Of a DNA stretch of 16,591 nt, positions 1 through 8,053 are shown in pieces. The notes beneath the pieces are model-generated. The model ran no database searches. It was not told where the DNA came from and worked only from the letters and a program-made list of their open reading frames with translations. Position 1 is the first letter of the stretch. Every line of letters begins with the position of its first letter. The stretch is taken from assembly GCA_030641605.1 (NCBI GenBank), contig DAOWHD010000059.1:1-16591 (forward strand), given 5' to 3'. Origin of the DNA: Thermoplasmata archaeon (GTDB lineage Archaea > Thermoplasmatota > E2 > DHVEG-1). The position numbers and the translations under genes are program-made.

Positions 1-70
1 AATTGATCATATAACTGCTAGGCTGAGAAAAGACTGTTAATCTTGGTTTAGAAGGAATTCATCAAAACAC

Positions 71-79
71 TATTAAAAA
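71..79 (+). promoter_or_regulatory. Probable box A (TATA) promoter of serS
   Basis: The AT-only run TATTAAAAA lies about 26-34 bases before the serS ATG, and no purine-rich ribosome binding site precedes that ATG. In archaea this spacing is what a leaderless transcript shows, with the box A about 25-30 bases from a start site that coincides with the start codon. What is seen is the AT run and the missing Shine-Dalgarno; leaderless transcription is inferred. Confidence 0.45.
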
Positions 80-104
80 GTTATCACTTACAGATTCCAG
101 TTGT

Positions 105-1391
105 ATGTTAGACATTAAACTCATTAGGGAAGATTCTGAATTAGTACGAAAAAATTTGCAAAAACGCAAAAAAGAAGATTATCTTGAGATGCTTGAACGA
201 TTAATCAAAAAAGATAAACAGTGGAGAGAACTGAAGATACAGGTAGATGAACTAAGAAGAAAGAGAAATGATTTAACAAAAGAAATCCAGAACCTGAAAA
301 AAGAGGGTAAGGAAGAAGATATTAAAAAAGTTGTTTTAGAAGCTAAGAAAATTCCTGGAAAAATAAAGGAAATGGAAGAACTCCAAAAGAAAGTTGAAGA
401 AGAAAAAAACTCGCTTTTGTTGCGCATCCCAAATCTCCTTCATAAAAGTGTTCCATATGGTGAAGGCGATGAGGGAAACGAAATTGTTAAAAAATGGGGT
501 GAAAAACCGAAATTTGATTTCACGCCAAAATCTCATGTTGATCTGGTGGAAGATCTTCAACTGGCGGACATCGAAAGAGCGGCAAAAACATCTGGAGCAC
601 GTTTTTATTTCTTAGAAAATGGGTTAGTTGAACTGGAGTTTGCGTTAACACTGCATGCGATGAAACTACTCAAGAAAAGAGGATATACTCTAGTAATCCC
701 TCCAACACTTGTAAAAGGATTTGTGATGGAAGGGGGCGGTTTTCTTCCAACGTTTAGAGAAGATGTGTATAAGATTCAAGATGAGGATCTGTTTCTTGCC
801 GGTACATCTGAAGCACCCTTGGTAGGAATGCATTCAGATGAAATTCTTTATGAAAAGGATTTTCCAATACGGTATGCTGGTTTTTCTACCTGTTTTAGGA
901 CAGAGGCAGGTGCACATGGAAAAGATACAAAAGGGATTTTCAGAACACATCATTTTGAAAAAATAGAGCAGATTTCGATAACTAGTCCTAAGGATAGTTG
1001 GAAAGAACACGATTACTTCTTTGAAACAGCAGAATTGTTCTGGCAATCTCTAGGGATCCATTATCAAAAGGTAAACATTTGCACCGGGGACATCGGGATT
1101 GTCGCAGCAAAGAAATACGATTTAGAAGCATGGTATCCTGCACAACAAAAGTATAGGGAGCTTGTTTCCACAAGTAACTGTACTGATTACCAGGCAAGAA
1201 GACTAAAGATCAGATATAGGGAAAAGGACGGTATGCCAACGCAAATGTGTCATACTCTTAATTCAACACTTATAGCCATTCAACGAGGATTGACATGCAT
1301 TCTAGAGAACTATCAAAAGGAAGATGGTAGTGTAACAGTACCAAAAATTCTACAGAAATATGTAGATTTTAAGGAAATTGTTCCAAAATAA
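105..1391 (+). CDS. serS: Seryl-tRNA synthetase
   Basis: Cytoplasmic class II aminoacyl-tRNA synthetase that charges tRNA-Ser (and tRNA-Sec where present) with serine from ATP and serine. At 428 residues it has the usual length for the common (bacterial-type) SerRS. It is not the divergent methanogen SerRS with a larger N-terminal domain. The N-terminal 110 or so residues form the Lys/Glu-rich antiparallel coiled-coil arm that grips the tRNA variable arm. The class II core follows. Motif 2 is visible as TCFRTEAGAHGKDTKGIFR, with its ATP-binding arginines. The serine-binding TSE is in GTSEAPL. Motif 3 ends the protein in the run from NSTLIAIQRG to EDGSVTVPKIL. The ATG has no Shine-Dalgarno but sits at leaderless distance from a box A. 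The next gene is convergent, 60 bp away, so serS is probably monocistronic. Identification is secure. Confidence 0.97.
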   Translation: MLDIKLIREDSELVRKNLQKRKKEDYLEMLERLIKKDKQWRELKIQVDELRRKRNDLTKEIQNLKKEGKEEDIKKVVLEAKKIPGKIKEMEELQKKVEEEKNSLLLRIPNLLHKSVPYGEGDEGNEIVKKWGEKPKFDFTPKSHVDLVEDLQLADIERAAKTSGARFYFLENGLVELEFALTLHAMKLLKKRGYTLVIPPTLVKGFVMEGGGFLPTFREDVYKIQDEDLFLAGTSEAPLVGMHSDEILYEKDFPIRYAGFSTCFRTEAGAHGKDTKGIFRTHHFEKIEQISITSPKDSWKEHDYFFETAELFWQSLGIHYQKVNICTGDIGIVAAKKYDLEAWYPAQQKYRELVSTSNCTDYQARRLKIRYREKDGMPTQMCHTLNSTLIAIQRGLTCILENYQKEDGSVTVPKILQKYVDFKEIVPK

Positions 1392-1451
1392 TTTTCTACA
1401 AAACACCGACTGCTGTTTCTAAACAACACCGATGCTTATATTGCATACGTG

Positions 1452-2549
1452 CTAAACCAAAACAAACACATCTACAATATCTTTCGACATATTTTGTTCA
1501 TTATATGCTAGTGTTTCAATAGTATGCAATCCAGACGTTGTATCTAACTCCCATTCGTATGGCGGCTCTTCATCGATAAACTGAAGTTCACCATCAAGAT
1601 AGAATTCAACCTTGTTTGTATTTGTTGCATTTATTTTCACGGTATGTTTTCCAACAATACGTGGAGCAGCATTTTGAAGCCCGGGTAGTTTTCTGAATAA
1701 TGATGGGAATTCAAATCCAAAAAGGTAGGTATGATAAATCTTTGGTTGTTCTATCTGGATTTTTGGTATGTCTGGCATGAAATTTCCGTAGACGCCATCA
1801 ATGTACATTATTCCTGTTCCTCCATAGCATCTTGGTATGAAAATATCTTGATCATAAGCCATTTTGAACCAGCCATCTTCCCCCCATCTCGATCCCCAGC
1901 TGTTTTTGACAATCCAGCATTGTTTATTATCATCGTAACCTACAAGGGCTACTAGATGTCCTCCCACCCTTTCACCAGAGGTATGTTTGTACACGCCATC
2001 TCGATATTGATAAAAATCTTCGTATATGTGTATGCAAATAATCAATGGCCCATATTCTATCAATGCATTTTTTATGCTGTCTTCATTGTTTTCAATCCAT
2101 CCCCAACTTTGTATTTTTACTGTTCTATTTTTCCATCCTGGTAAACTTTCAAAAGGATAGTCATATGGCCTGTGTGGGTCTGGGAAGCACCCCTCGTCAG
2201 GAACTCCATATTCCACTAGATAATTGGCAGCATCCTGAACATTGACACCTCCAGCCTCATAGGTTCCCCCTGCATAAAAATATAGATGTGCCTCTGATAG
2301 ATCTGGTTCAAAAAGAGATCCAACTTGATATTGCATAAGTGTTTCAAGAGCAGCAACTAACGCATATGTTTCGCATGTTGGAGCAGGGCTCTGGTCTTTT
2401 GCTGGTGTAGTAAAATCTGTCCCATTGATATCACGCCAATTAAAATAATCTGGTAAATCTGCAAACTGATCTCCATTTTCAGTTACTGAAATGACTGATG
2501 GAATATTTGCCAGTATCATTATAACTAATACCACTATGGTTCTCTTCAC
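1452..2549 (-). CDS. Secreted C1A (papain-like) cysteine peptidase with C-terminal Ig-like domain
   Basis: Predicted extracellular cysteine endopeptidase of family C1A. The open frame extends to a GTG at 2564, giving 370 residues. I prefer the GTG at 2549, because GGGAG lies 8 bases before it and the protein then begins MKRTIVVLVIMILANIPSVIS, a clean signal peptide. In the 370-residue numbering the oxyanion glutamine is Q58 (AKDQSPAPTCETYA), the nucleophile C64, the histidine H203 (GGHLVALVGYDD) and the asparagine N221 (VKNSWGSRWGEDGWF). The Q-to-C spacing of six equals that of papain. The usual GSCWA around the cysteine is replaced by APTCETYA. There is no obvious long propeptide, only about 30 residues between signal and domain. 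Residues 305-370 look like a small Ig-like beta domain, typical of exported archaeal proteins and perhaps used for surface or substrate binding. It follows the C25 peptidase gene by about 100 bp on the same strand. Confidence 0.9.
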   Translation of the reverse strand: MKRTIVVLVIMILANIPSVISVTENGDQFADLPDYFNWRDINGTDFTTPAKDQSPAPTCETYALVAALETLMQYQVGSLFEPDLSEAHLYFYAGGTYEAGGVNVQDAANYLVEYGVPDEGCFPDPHRPYDYPFESLPGWKNRTVKIQSWGWIENNEDSIKNALIEYGPLIICIHIYEDFYQYRDGVYKHTSGERVGGHLVALVGYDDNKQCWIVKNSWGSRWGEDGWFKMAYDQDIFIPRCYGGTGIMYIDGVYGNFMPDIPKIQIEQPKIYHTYLFGFEFPSLFRKLPGLQNAAPRIVGKHTVKINATNTNKVEFYLDGELQFIDEEPPYEWELDTTSGLHTIETLAYNEQNMSKDIVDVFVLV

Positions 2550-2634
2550 AGTATTTTCTCCCACGCTGGGTATGGAATCTATTTATTGGATGCATTATTC
2601 TGTCATTTGGAGATATATTCTAATTGTCATTGGT

Positions 2635-2666
2635 AAAAAAGTAGGAGACTAGGAATATCCTCCTAG
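2635..2666 (-). terminator. Hairpin plus oligo-T after the C25 peptidase gene
   Basis: On the minus strand the last codons and stop of the C25 gene form the inverted repeat CTAGGA...TCCTAG (2649-2666, six-base loop). An uninterrupted T6 (2640-2635) follows eight bases further on. Archaeal termination depends mainly on the oligo-T, so the hairpin may be incidental. It would separate the C25 transcript from the C1 gene, which has its own AT-rich promoter-like tract at about 2578-2623. Confidence 0.4.
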
Positions 2667-5159
2667 TTTTAGACTTGGATCTCCAAGTAGTACCCACTGT
2701 GTTATCGTTTTTGGATGACCTGCTTCAAGATTATTCATATCAAAGGTGTTAACGTAGCTAGTCAATGTTTGTTGATACGCCTCTCCTAGAATGTCATTCC
2801 CTTCTTCACCGTATTGTCTGAAAAATTCTATGGTAATCCATGCATCTCCACCACCACTGGTACACGCATCACCAGGAACTCCATACCCAAGGCCGGTATT
2901 GCCCATACTTGCTATTGCTCCACCACTTGGATTTCGGATAATGCGCCAACTGAAACACTCAGGAACAGGAGTACCATGACACCACATATATGATTCTGGC
3001 CAAAAGGGAAATATAAATTGTAAGCCTTCAAGTACTCCAGGCACCATGGAAACATTGAACTGACTGTTATGACAACCGCCTACTACTGCAACTGGTAGTT
3101 TTTCGCCATTGGAAAGTGTATCCATTGGGAACAATGGAAAACTGAAAAACGGCCACCATGGCCGCAAAGTTGTCACCAGCAATCCTGTCACACTTCCATG
3201 CCTTCGGTCACCGGGGATACCAGGATATTGATCACCCCAGGAATTTGGACTGCCATGTCCTGAGAAAAACAGAAAACCACTACCCTTGTTCACAGCGTTG
3301 ATGACATCATCCATGCCGGTGAATTTACCATTAGATGTCCACAGGATTTCCTTTTCGAAATCCTCTGGCATGTAATACAAGGCGCCACCACGGCCCAGCG
3401 AGGCTTTCTCTCCAGTAGCCCACTCTCCTTCATAATAAGTTTCGGTGTCATTCCGCCAGTCAGAAAACACGGTTTGTCCTCCATCGTTTTCAATCCAGAC
3501 ATGAATGCTACTCAGATTTCCATACGGTTTTGGATCATATGATTTCCCACGGATGGTTAATATCTCATCAACATAGGACACATTGGCCCAATGATAAAAC
3601 TCATTACAGTATGCGTTTGCCGTTGGTTCAAATGCCACATCAGTGTTACCAAGGATGTCTCCTTCTGAAACAGAAACAATCTCTGCGATTGGTACTGTTG
3701 GAAAACCGTTTTCAAAAGCATCTTGGATGGCAGGGTTAAGATGATCATCATGTGAATATGTAATAATAGATTCTTTGGTACTATCTTTTGTAACATTAAT
3801 GCTTAGTATTGGTCCGTGTTCACCGTCAGGGTTTGAACTTTGTGCATAAATCGTGTATGATCCAGTTTCCAAGCCATTTGTATCCCATAGTATGTTTAAA
3901 TCCGTCTGGTCAAGAAAACCATCGCCTGAAACCACGATCGTTTTTTTAAACCACGATGGATCAGCAGGGCTGCTTTCATAGGTGATGATTTTATCAACAA
4001 CAGTGTTTACCTCATCAACAGTTCGGCAGGCAAGTCTACTAAGACAGACATCAGGACGGAAATCTAGGTCTGTGTCGTTTTCTACACCCGGTTTTCTCCA
4101 AGCTGCAAAAACTCCATCATCGTTAGGATCCCAACTAGAAAAATTGCCATTGCCATCATATATGTCGGCATAATAAAGATCGCAGATTACGCCTGGATCA
4201 TGAGGAGTGGATTCAGAGGTGAGTGGAAATGCGGGGTCGTCATACAGGTTGGTATATCGAACAGGAAGATACCAATCTTTTGATCCTTGGTTGGTATCAT
4301 CACGAGGTTTTGCATAGACAACTGAGTTTAACCCTCCAACAAGCATGACGTATTTGATATCCCAAGTTTCTATCGCATCTTTGATGAAATATTTTATCTG
4401 TTCTGGCTTATCCGTGCCAGAGTATTCATTATATATGTCTTCGGTCGTTTTTAATGTGGTATCTACGCCAAAATTATTTTTGTGATTTACCAATCTCTGT
4501 AGCTCACTAGAGAACTTTGATGGGGCAATAATTACCATATCATATTCGCTGTTTTCTGGGAAGGGATCTGTTTCGGGTTCTTCATAGGTTATTGTAATCT
4601 TAGCGCTCTCTGCAGCATATATTTTACCGGTTGCAGGAGCATATCTCACTGGGAACATGTGTATTGATACAAGTGTTACATGCTCGGTAGCGTCATTTAG
4701 TCCACATCCAACCTGATAGCTATGCCAAGCAGATGGAAACAGTTCTTCACTTGCATATGTTGTTTCATCTTTTTCATTTTTTACAGCAACACTATTTGCA
4801 GATGTTAATGGCAATGGTGTAGGAGATGGGCGTATTTCCTTCTCAATTTCATACTTGCTGATCCCTTTTGGTAATACGTTGACCTGTACATTTTGTGCAC
4901 CAAATGGAAGTTCGACAACCTTCACAACAGTTGGCATCATAGGTTGTCCAGGATCCATAAAATAAGAAGTTTCATCATTAAAACACAACTCAACATATTC
5001 GTTAGAATTATCCTTTATTGTTATCGGTGAAAATGTCATACTGATTATATTAGTTTGTTTGTCAAAGTTTACATCACTGGATGTATATCCTGTTACAACA
5101 GCTCCTAATCCGCTTATTATTAAAATTCCTACTACGGTTATGGGTAATATTTTCTTCAA
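2649..5159 (-). CDS. Secreted C25 (gingipain-like) cysteine peptidase
   Basis: Predicted extracellular cysteine endopeptidase of clan CD, family C25 (gingipain type), which usually cuts after Arg or Lys; the specificity here is not readable. The start is TTG at 5159, fixed by GGAGG eight bases upstream and a following signal peptide, MKKILPITVVGILIISGLGA. Residues 30-195 are a beta-rich prodomain-like region. The catalytic domain begins near residue 205 (YDMVIIAPSKF). The catalytic dyad is H635 (FFSGHGSPNSWG) and C696 (VAVVGGCHNS). The C-terminal WVLLGDPSLKLGGYS is the usual C25 domain ending; I see no sorting domain or membrane anchor after it. DGNGNFSSWDPNDDG (335-349) looks like a calcium-binding loop. 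Residues about 425-600 form a beta-rich segment inserted between the first part of the fold and the catalytic His strand. Four secreted-protein genes lie together on this strand. Confidence 0.92.
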   Translation of the reverse strand: MKKILPITVVGILIISGLGAVVTGYTSSDVNFDKQTNIISMTFSPITIKDNSNEYVELCFNDETSYFMDPGQPMMPTVVKVVELPFGAQNVQVNVLPKGISKYEIEKEIRPSPTPLPLTSANSVAVKNEKDETTYASEELFPSAWHSYQVGCGLNDATEHVTLVSIHMFPVRYAPATGKIYAAESAKITITYEEPETDPFPENSEYDMVIIAPSKFSSELQRLVNHKNNFGVDTTLKTTEDIYNEYSGTDKPEQIKYFIKDAIETWDIKYVMLVGGLNSVVYAKPRDDTNQGSKDWYLPVRYTNLYDDPAFPLTSESTPHDPGVICDLYYADIYDGNGNFSSWDPNDDGVFAAWRKPGVENDTDLDFRPDVCLSRLACRTVDEVNTVVDKIITYESSPADPSWFKKTIVVSGDGFLDQTDLNILWDTNGLETGSYTIYAQSSNPDGEHGPILSINVTKDSTKESIITYSHDDHLNPAIQDAFENGFPTVPIAEIVSVSEGDILGNTDVAFEPTANAYCNEFYHWANVSYVDEILTIRGKSYDPKPYGNLSSIHVWIENDGGQTVFSDWRNDTETYYEGEWATGEKASLGRGGALYYMPEDFEKEILWTSNGKFTGMDDVINAVNKGSGFLFFSGHGSPNSWGDQYPGIPGDRRHGSVTGLLVTTLRPWWPFFSFPLFPMDTLSNGEKLPVAVVGGCHNSQFNVSMVPGVLEGLQFIFPFWPESYMWCHGTPVPECFSWRIIRNPSGGAIASMGNTGLGYGVPGDACTSGGGDAWITIEFFRQYGEEGNDILGEAYQQTLTSYVNTFDMNNLEAGHPKTITQWVLLGDPSLKLGGYS

Positions 5160-5330
5160 TTTGTTTGCCTCCTATATTGTTATCTTATATAATTATAATG
5201 CAAATCATAATATAAAGATTTATTGTAAATATTTGATGTAACTATTAAAATCCCCTAGTAAATGTAAAAAACGACAGTTGGATTTACCAAAAACTAATAA
5301 GAAAAACCGTTCATTTTACTTTCATATGTA
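5160..5330 (-). promoter_or_regulatory. Spacer with T-runs after the phosphatase gene and promoter of the C25 gene
   Basis: Read on the minus strand, this spacer carries several T-rich runs after the phosphatase stop, including T6 at 5271-5266, suitable for archaeal oligo-T termination. TTTATATTAT follows (about 5208-5217) as a box A candidate, and then the GGAGG (about 5168-5172) that serves the TTG start of the C25 gene. This suggests the C25 gene has its own promoter rather than depending only on read-through. There is no experimental support. Confidence 0.35.
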
Positions 5331-7241
5331 TCAACAAACAACAAACTCATCGAAGATGGTTCCATTTATATATCTTGCCGAAATTGTCATTTCCATAGTT
5401 TTCAATGAACCGTCTAAAACACAATAATGATGTGCTTTTTCACTGATATTCACAAACGATGCATCCTTTGGAGAATATAATGGTGCTCCTGCTCCACCAG
5501 TGACAACATAGATTGTTCCATTTATTGGATTTGTACGTTGATAATAATGACAGTGTGACTGAAAAACCAAATCAACATTGTATTGGTTAAATAAAGGCTC
5601 CCATGCAGCTCTAACATTAGTTCTTGGATTATGTCCTCCGCTGCAATAAATGGGTTCATGGAAGCAAACAATTTTAATGGGTTTATCTGTCATTGCTAAA
5701 TCCTCTTCCAACCATTTATATTGGTATGAACCAACATTCCAAGGTTCATAATTGTCAAGTATTGTAAAATGACAAGGCCCATAATCAAAACTATACCACT
5801 TTTCATTGTTGGGAAGCGCAAAAACCTCGTAGTACCTGCTACCTTTTCGTTCATGATTTCCCATCACTCCAAACACTGTTGAGTTTTGCATTAACGGTTT
5901 CATCAGTGTAAGCCAACTATCCCATTCAGAAAGCACAGTTCCATCATTCACCATATCGCCACCATGAATAACAAAATCTGGAGATTCTGCGTTAACTGCA
6001 TTTGCTACTTCAGTTGCATGGGCCCAATTGTCCCACACTCCTCTGCTATCGCCGAGGATTACGCATTTGAATTTCTGCGTGTTATAACAATGACTTGCAA
6101 GTTTAAACTTCAAATCATTACTTTCTTCGTCATTTGAAGCAACTTTAAAATAACCAGAAGAAAAACCAGGGGTTATGGTTATTTCATGATGATAACAATT
6201 TGATTCTCCCTGCTCAACATGTTCATAGTCGGTTGTTTCACCGAACATTACATAGTTATCATTTGTCGGAATATTTGTTTCCCATACAATTGTTATAGAA
6301 TTGTCATTTACGTTTTGTGTGTATGGTCCAACTTTTATACGAACCACGAGTTCATATGGTTTTTTTGCTGGATGCCAATCCATCTCCATCCATGGAATAA
6401 ATGTACCTATTGGGTTACCACATGGTATGTACATGATCCCTGGGATACATTTCACTCCAAAACCTATCCAATCGTCCCAGTAGTTATTTTTCCACTTGTT
6501 CGGAATTAGAAAATCTTGATGAAAGAATTTAGCAAATTTTGCGTTCTCTTCGTTGGAAATAAAATTGTTGTATTGGACCTTATTATCTGATGCATATAAA
6601 CAAAATAATCCTTCTTGATTTCCAGTTAGATGATTGCTATTAACTGTGTTATCTGAACTTTCCTCTAGATATATCCCTTTGGCACAGTCTGTTACTATGT
6701 TATAACTCAGTATTTGTTTTTGTGAAGAAAAAAGATATATTCCCGATAAACTTGATTGAATTTTATTATTTTTTATCGTACTATTGAATGAGTTTGTAAT
6801 GTATATCCCATTATCACTACCATTAATGGTGTTGCTAGTGATTGTTGTAAAGTTTGATTTTACATTAATTCCTGTATTGCCTCCGTTGCTTCTGCTGTTT
6901 TGTATGGTGAAACCAGTAATGGTTACTCGGTCAGCAGAGATATTTACAACGTCTCTATTTCTGTCACCATCAATAACCGTATTGTTTCTACCTTCCCCTT
7001 GCAGATTTATAGATTTATTTATCAAGACATTCTCAACATATGTGCCATTGTAAACAAAAACAGTATCGCCATCAGAAGCTGCATTGATCGCTTCCTGAAT
7101 GCTTGTATAATCTGCTCCGCCATCATCATCTACATAGATCGTGTTTACTGAGGCAGACTCTTCTACTGCTGTTATTGATAGATGCATTATAGGCAGAAAC
7201 AACAATATACAGACACAGAGAGATTCTATTTTTCTTTTCAT
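5331..7241 (-). CDS. Secreted fusion of a parallel beta-helix domain and a purple-acid-phosphatase-like metallophosphoesterase
   Basis: Predicted exported two-domain protein of 636 residues. A signal peptide covers residues 1-25. Residues 34-230 are a right-handed parallel beta-helix of the NosD/pectate-lyase-like type: it opens with TIYVDDDGGADYTSIQEAIN and continues with repeated N-rich turns such as SNTINGSDNGIYITNS. Such domains often bind or cleave polysaccharide. Residues 295-380 look like the fibronectin-type N-domain of purple acid phosphatases (NSITIVWETNIPTNDNYVMFG). Residues 392-620 are a calcineurin-like phosphoesterase with GDSRG (D398), GGDMV (D429), GNHE (N462, H463), FHEP (H528) and SHCH (H563, H565), so the dinuclear metal site looks complete. 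The substrate is probably an extracellular phosphoester, but this is inference. The ATG is preceded by GGGGG at a short three-base spacing, with a box A candidate at about 7275-7284. The gene lies between two other secreted-protein genes on the same strand. Confidence 0.88.
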   Translation of the reverse strand: MKRKIESLCVCILLFLPIMHLSITAVEESASVNTIYVDDDGGADYTSIQEAINAASDGDTVFVYNGTYVENVLINKSINLQGEGRNNTVIDGDRNRDVVNISADRVTITGFTIQNSRSNGGNTGINVKSNFTTITSNTINGSDNGIYITNSFNSTIKNNKIQSSLSGIYLFSSQKQILSYNIVTDCAKGIYLEESSDNTVNSNHLTGNQEGLFCLYASDNKVQYNNFISNEENAKFAKFFHQDFLIPNKWKNNYWDDWIGFGVKCIPGIMYIPCGNPIGTFIPWMEMDWHPAKKPYELVVRIKVGPYTQNVNDNSITIVWETNIPTNDNYVMFGETTDYEHVEQGESNCYHHEITITPGFSSGYFKVASNDEESNDLKFKLASHCYNTQKFKCVILGDSRGVWDNWAHATEVANAVNAESPDFVIHGGDMVNDGTVLSEWDSWLTLMKPLMQNSTVFGVMGNHERKGSRYYEVFALPNNEKWYSFDYGPCHFTILDNYEPWNVGSYQYKWLEEDLAMTDKPIKIVCFHEPIYCSGGHNPRTNVRAAWEPLFNQYNVDLVFQSHCHYYQRTNPINGTIYVVTGGAGAPLYSPKDASFVNISEKAHHYCVLDGSLKTMEMTISARYINGTIFDEFVVC

Positions 7242-7434
7242 TTTCCCCCAAATATATAATAATATATGAGATATATAATATAAATTTTGCCTTTTTAGAT
7301 TTTGAGATTTATAAGAGTTAACTCCTCTTCATTATTTTCATCGATTGGCCATCTATATCTCAAGTTTGATTTGAGAACCAAATTTGGCCTTATCGTTTCT
7401 ACTTAATGTCAACAATTGTTTCAGAATAATGAGA
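7242..7434. promoter_or_regulatory. Spacer with palindromes and the promoter of the beta-helix/phosphatase gene
   Basis: On the minus strand, TTTATATTAT (7284-7275) is a good box A candidate about 34-43 bases before the phosphatase ATG. Further upstream lie the perfect palindromes GAGTTAACTC (7315-7324) and CCAAATTTGG (7378-7387), and an inverted repeat TCTCAA...TTGAGA (7358-7376). The first is placed where an activator could bind; the last two could form the 3' end structure of the preceding small secreted-protein transcript. The symmetry is seen directly; the roles are guesses. Confidence 0.3.
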
Positions 7435-7896
7435 CTAACTCTTGATATCCTGATAACAAGCACGGACGAAGGAAATGAAGTAGGGTTGACCAATTGTAAT
7501 TGGGCCTAATTGAAAACCCTTAATCGTTGCTGTTGCTTCACCAGCATTAGATGATGTTGCAGTAAATGTTATTGTCACTGGTCCAAACCCTTGTGCTCCA
7601 CTCGTCAAAAACACGATTGTGCCATCTTTGTCCAGTTCATCAGATGTTGTATCTTGATATGTTTCATCAATGGAACCATCAAACCCCCCTGTTATTGTAA
7701 GTGTAATAGTTATATCATTAATTGTACCATCTCCGCCGTTACAGATGACTCCACCAGCCCGGCTTATTCCTGTCAATATGCTTCCACCAAAGGCTTCTAC
7801 TTTCAATTCAGGCCCTGGGTCGGCTATTGCTGTTGTTGAAAGGGCTGGTACAAGCATCAGCATACAAACAAATATTCCAATAATTTTTCTTTTCAT
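7435..7896 (-). CDS. Small secreted beta-rich protein of unknown function
   Basis: The open frame runs up to 7950, but I take the ATG at 7896. GGGAG lies five bases before it, and the 153-residue product then begins MKRKIIGIFVCMLMLVPALS, a textbook signal peptide ending near TTAIADPG. The mature protein of about 125 residues is rich in Gly, Thr, Ile and Val with alternating hydrophobics, for example NDITITLTITGGFDGSIDE and FGPVTITFTATSSNAGEAT. This predicts a single beta-sandwich of the Ig/CARDB-like sort. There is no catalytic motif, no membrane anchor and almost no cysteine in the mature chain until near the C-terminus. It is the first of four secreted-protein genes on this strand and is divergent from the metalloregulator gene. 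I do not recognise the family; adhesion or surface display is a guess. Confidence 0.75.
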   Translation of the reverse strand: MKRKIIGIFVCMLMLVPALSTTAIADPGPELKVEAFGGSILTGISRAGGVICNGGDGTINDITITLTITGGFDGSIDETYQDTTSDELDKDGTIVFLTSGAQGFGPVTITFTATSSNAGEATATIKGFQLGPITIGQPYFISFVRACYQDIKS

Positions 7897-7985
7897 ATTT
7901 ACTCCCTCTCTAATATATGGCATGCAATAGCATAACTTAAATCTTTCCACTATAATAAATCAAGATCAATCATTATTGGCATAAC

Positions 7986-8053
7986 CATTATATATTGAGT
8001 TAAAGCTACAATTACCGAAAATATTTTGGATACCCTAAAAGGTTGAGTTAAAT
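7986..8053 (+). promoter_or_regulatory. Promoter and possible operator of the DtxR-family gene
   Basis: ATTATATAT (about 7987-7995) is a box A candidate. Between it and the ATG lies an AT-rich imperfect palindrome, TACCGAAAATATTTTGGATA (8013-8032), with a perfect ten-base core AAAATATTTT. It would overlap or closely follow the transcription start, where a repressor site would block initiation; autoregulation by the DtxR protein is the obvious hypothesis. The ten-base sequence TTGAGTTAAA also occurs twice (7995-8004 and 8043-8052). All of this is pattern only. Confidence 0.35.

Noticed and set aside
1392..1451. Repeated ACACCGA motif between serS and the C1 peptidase gene
   Set aside because: Only two short copies about 25 bases apart; too little to call a repeat or terminator.
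6219..7151. Several plus-strand open frames of 60-96 codons
   Set aside because: They are antisense to the beta-helix/phosphatase gene and have aromatic-rich composition with no motif; antisense shadows.
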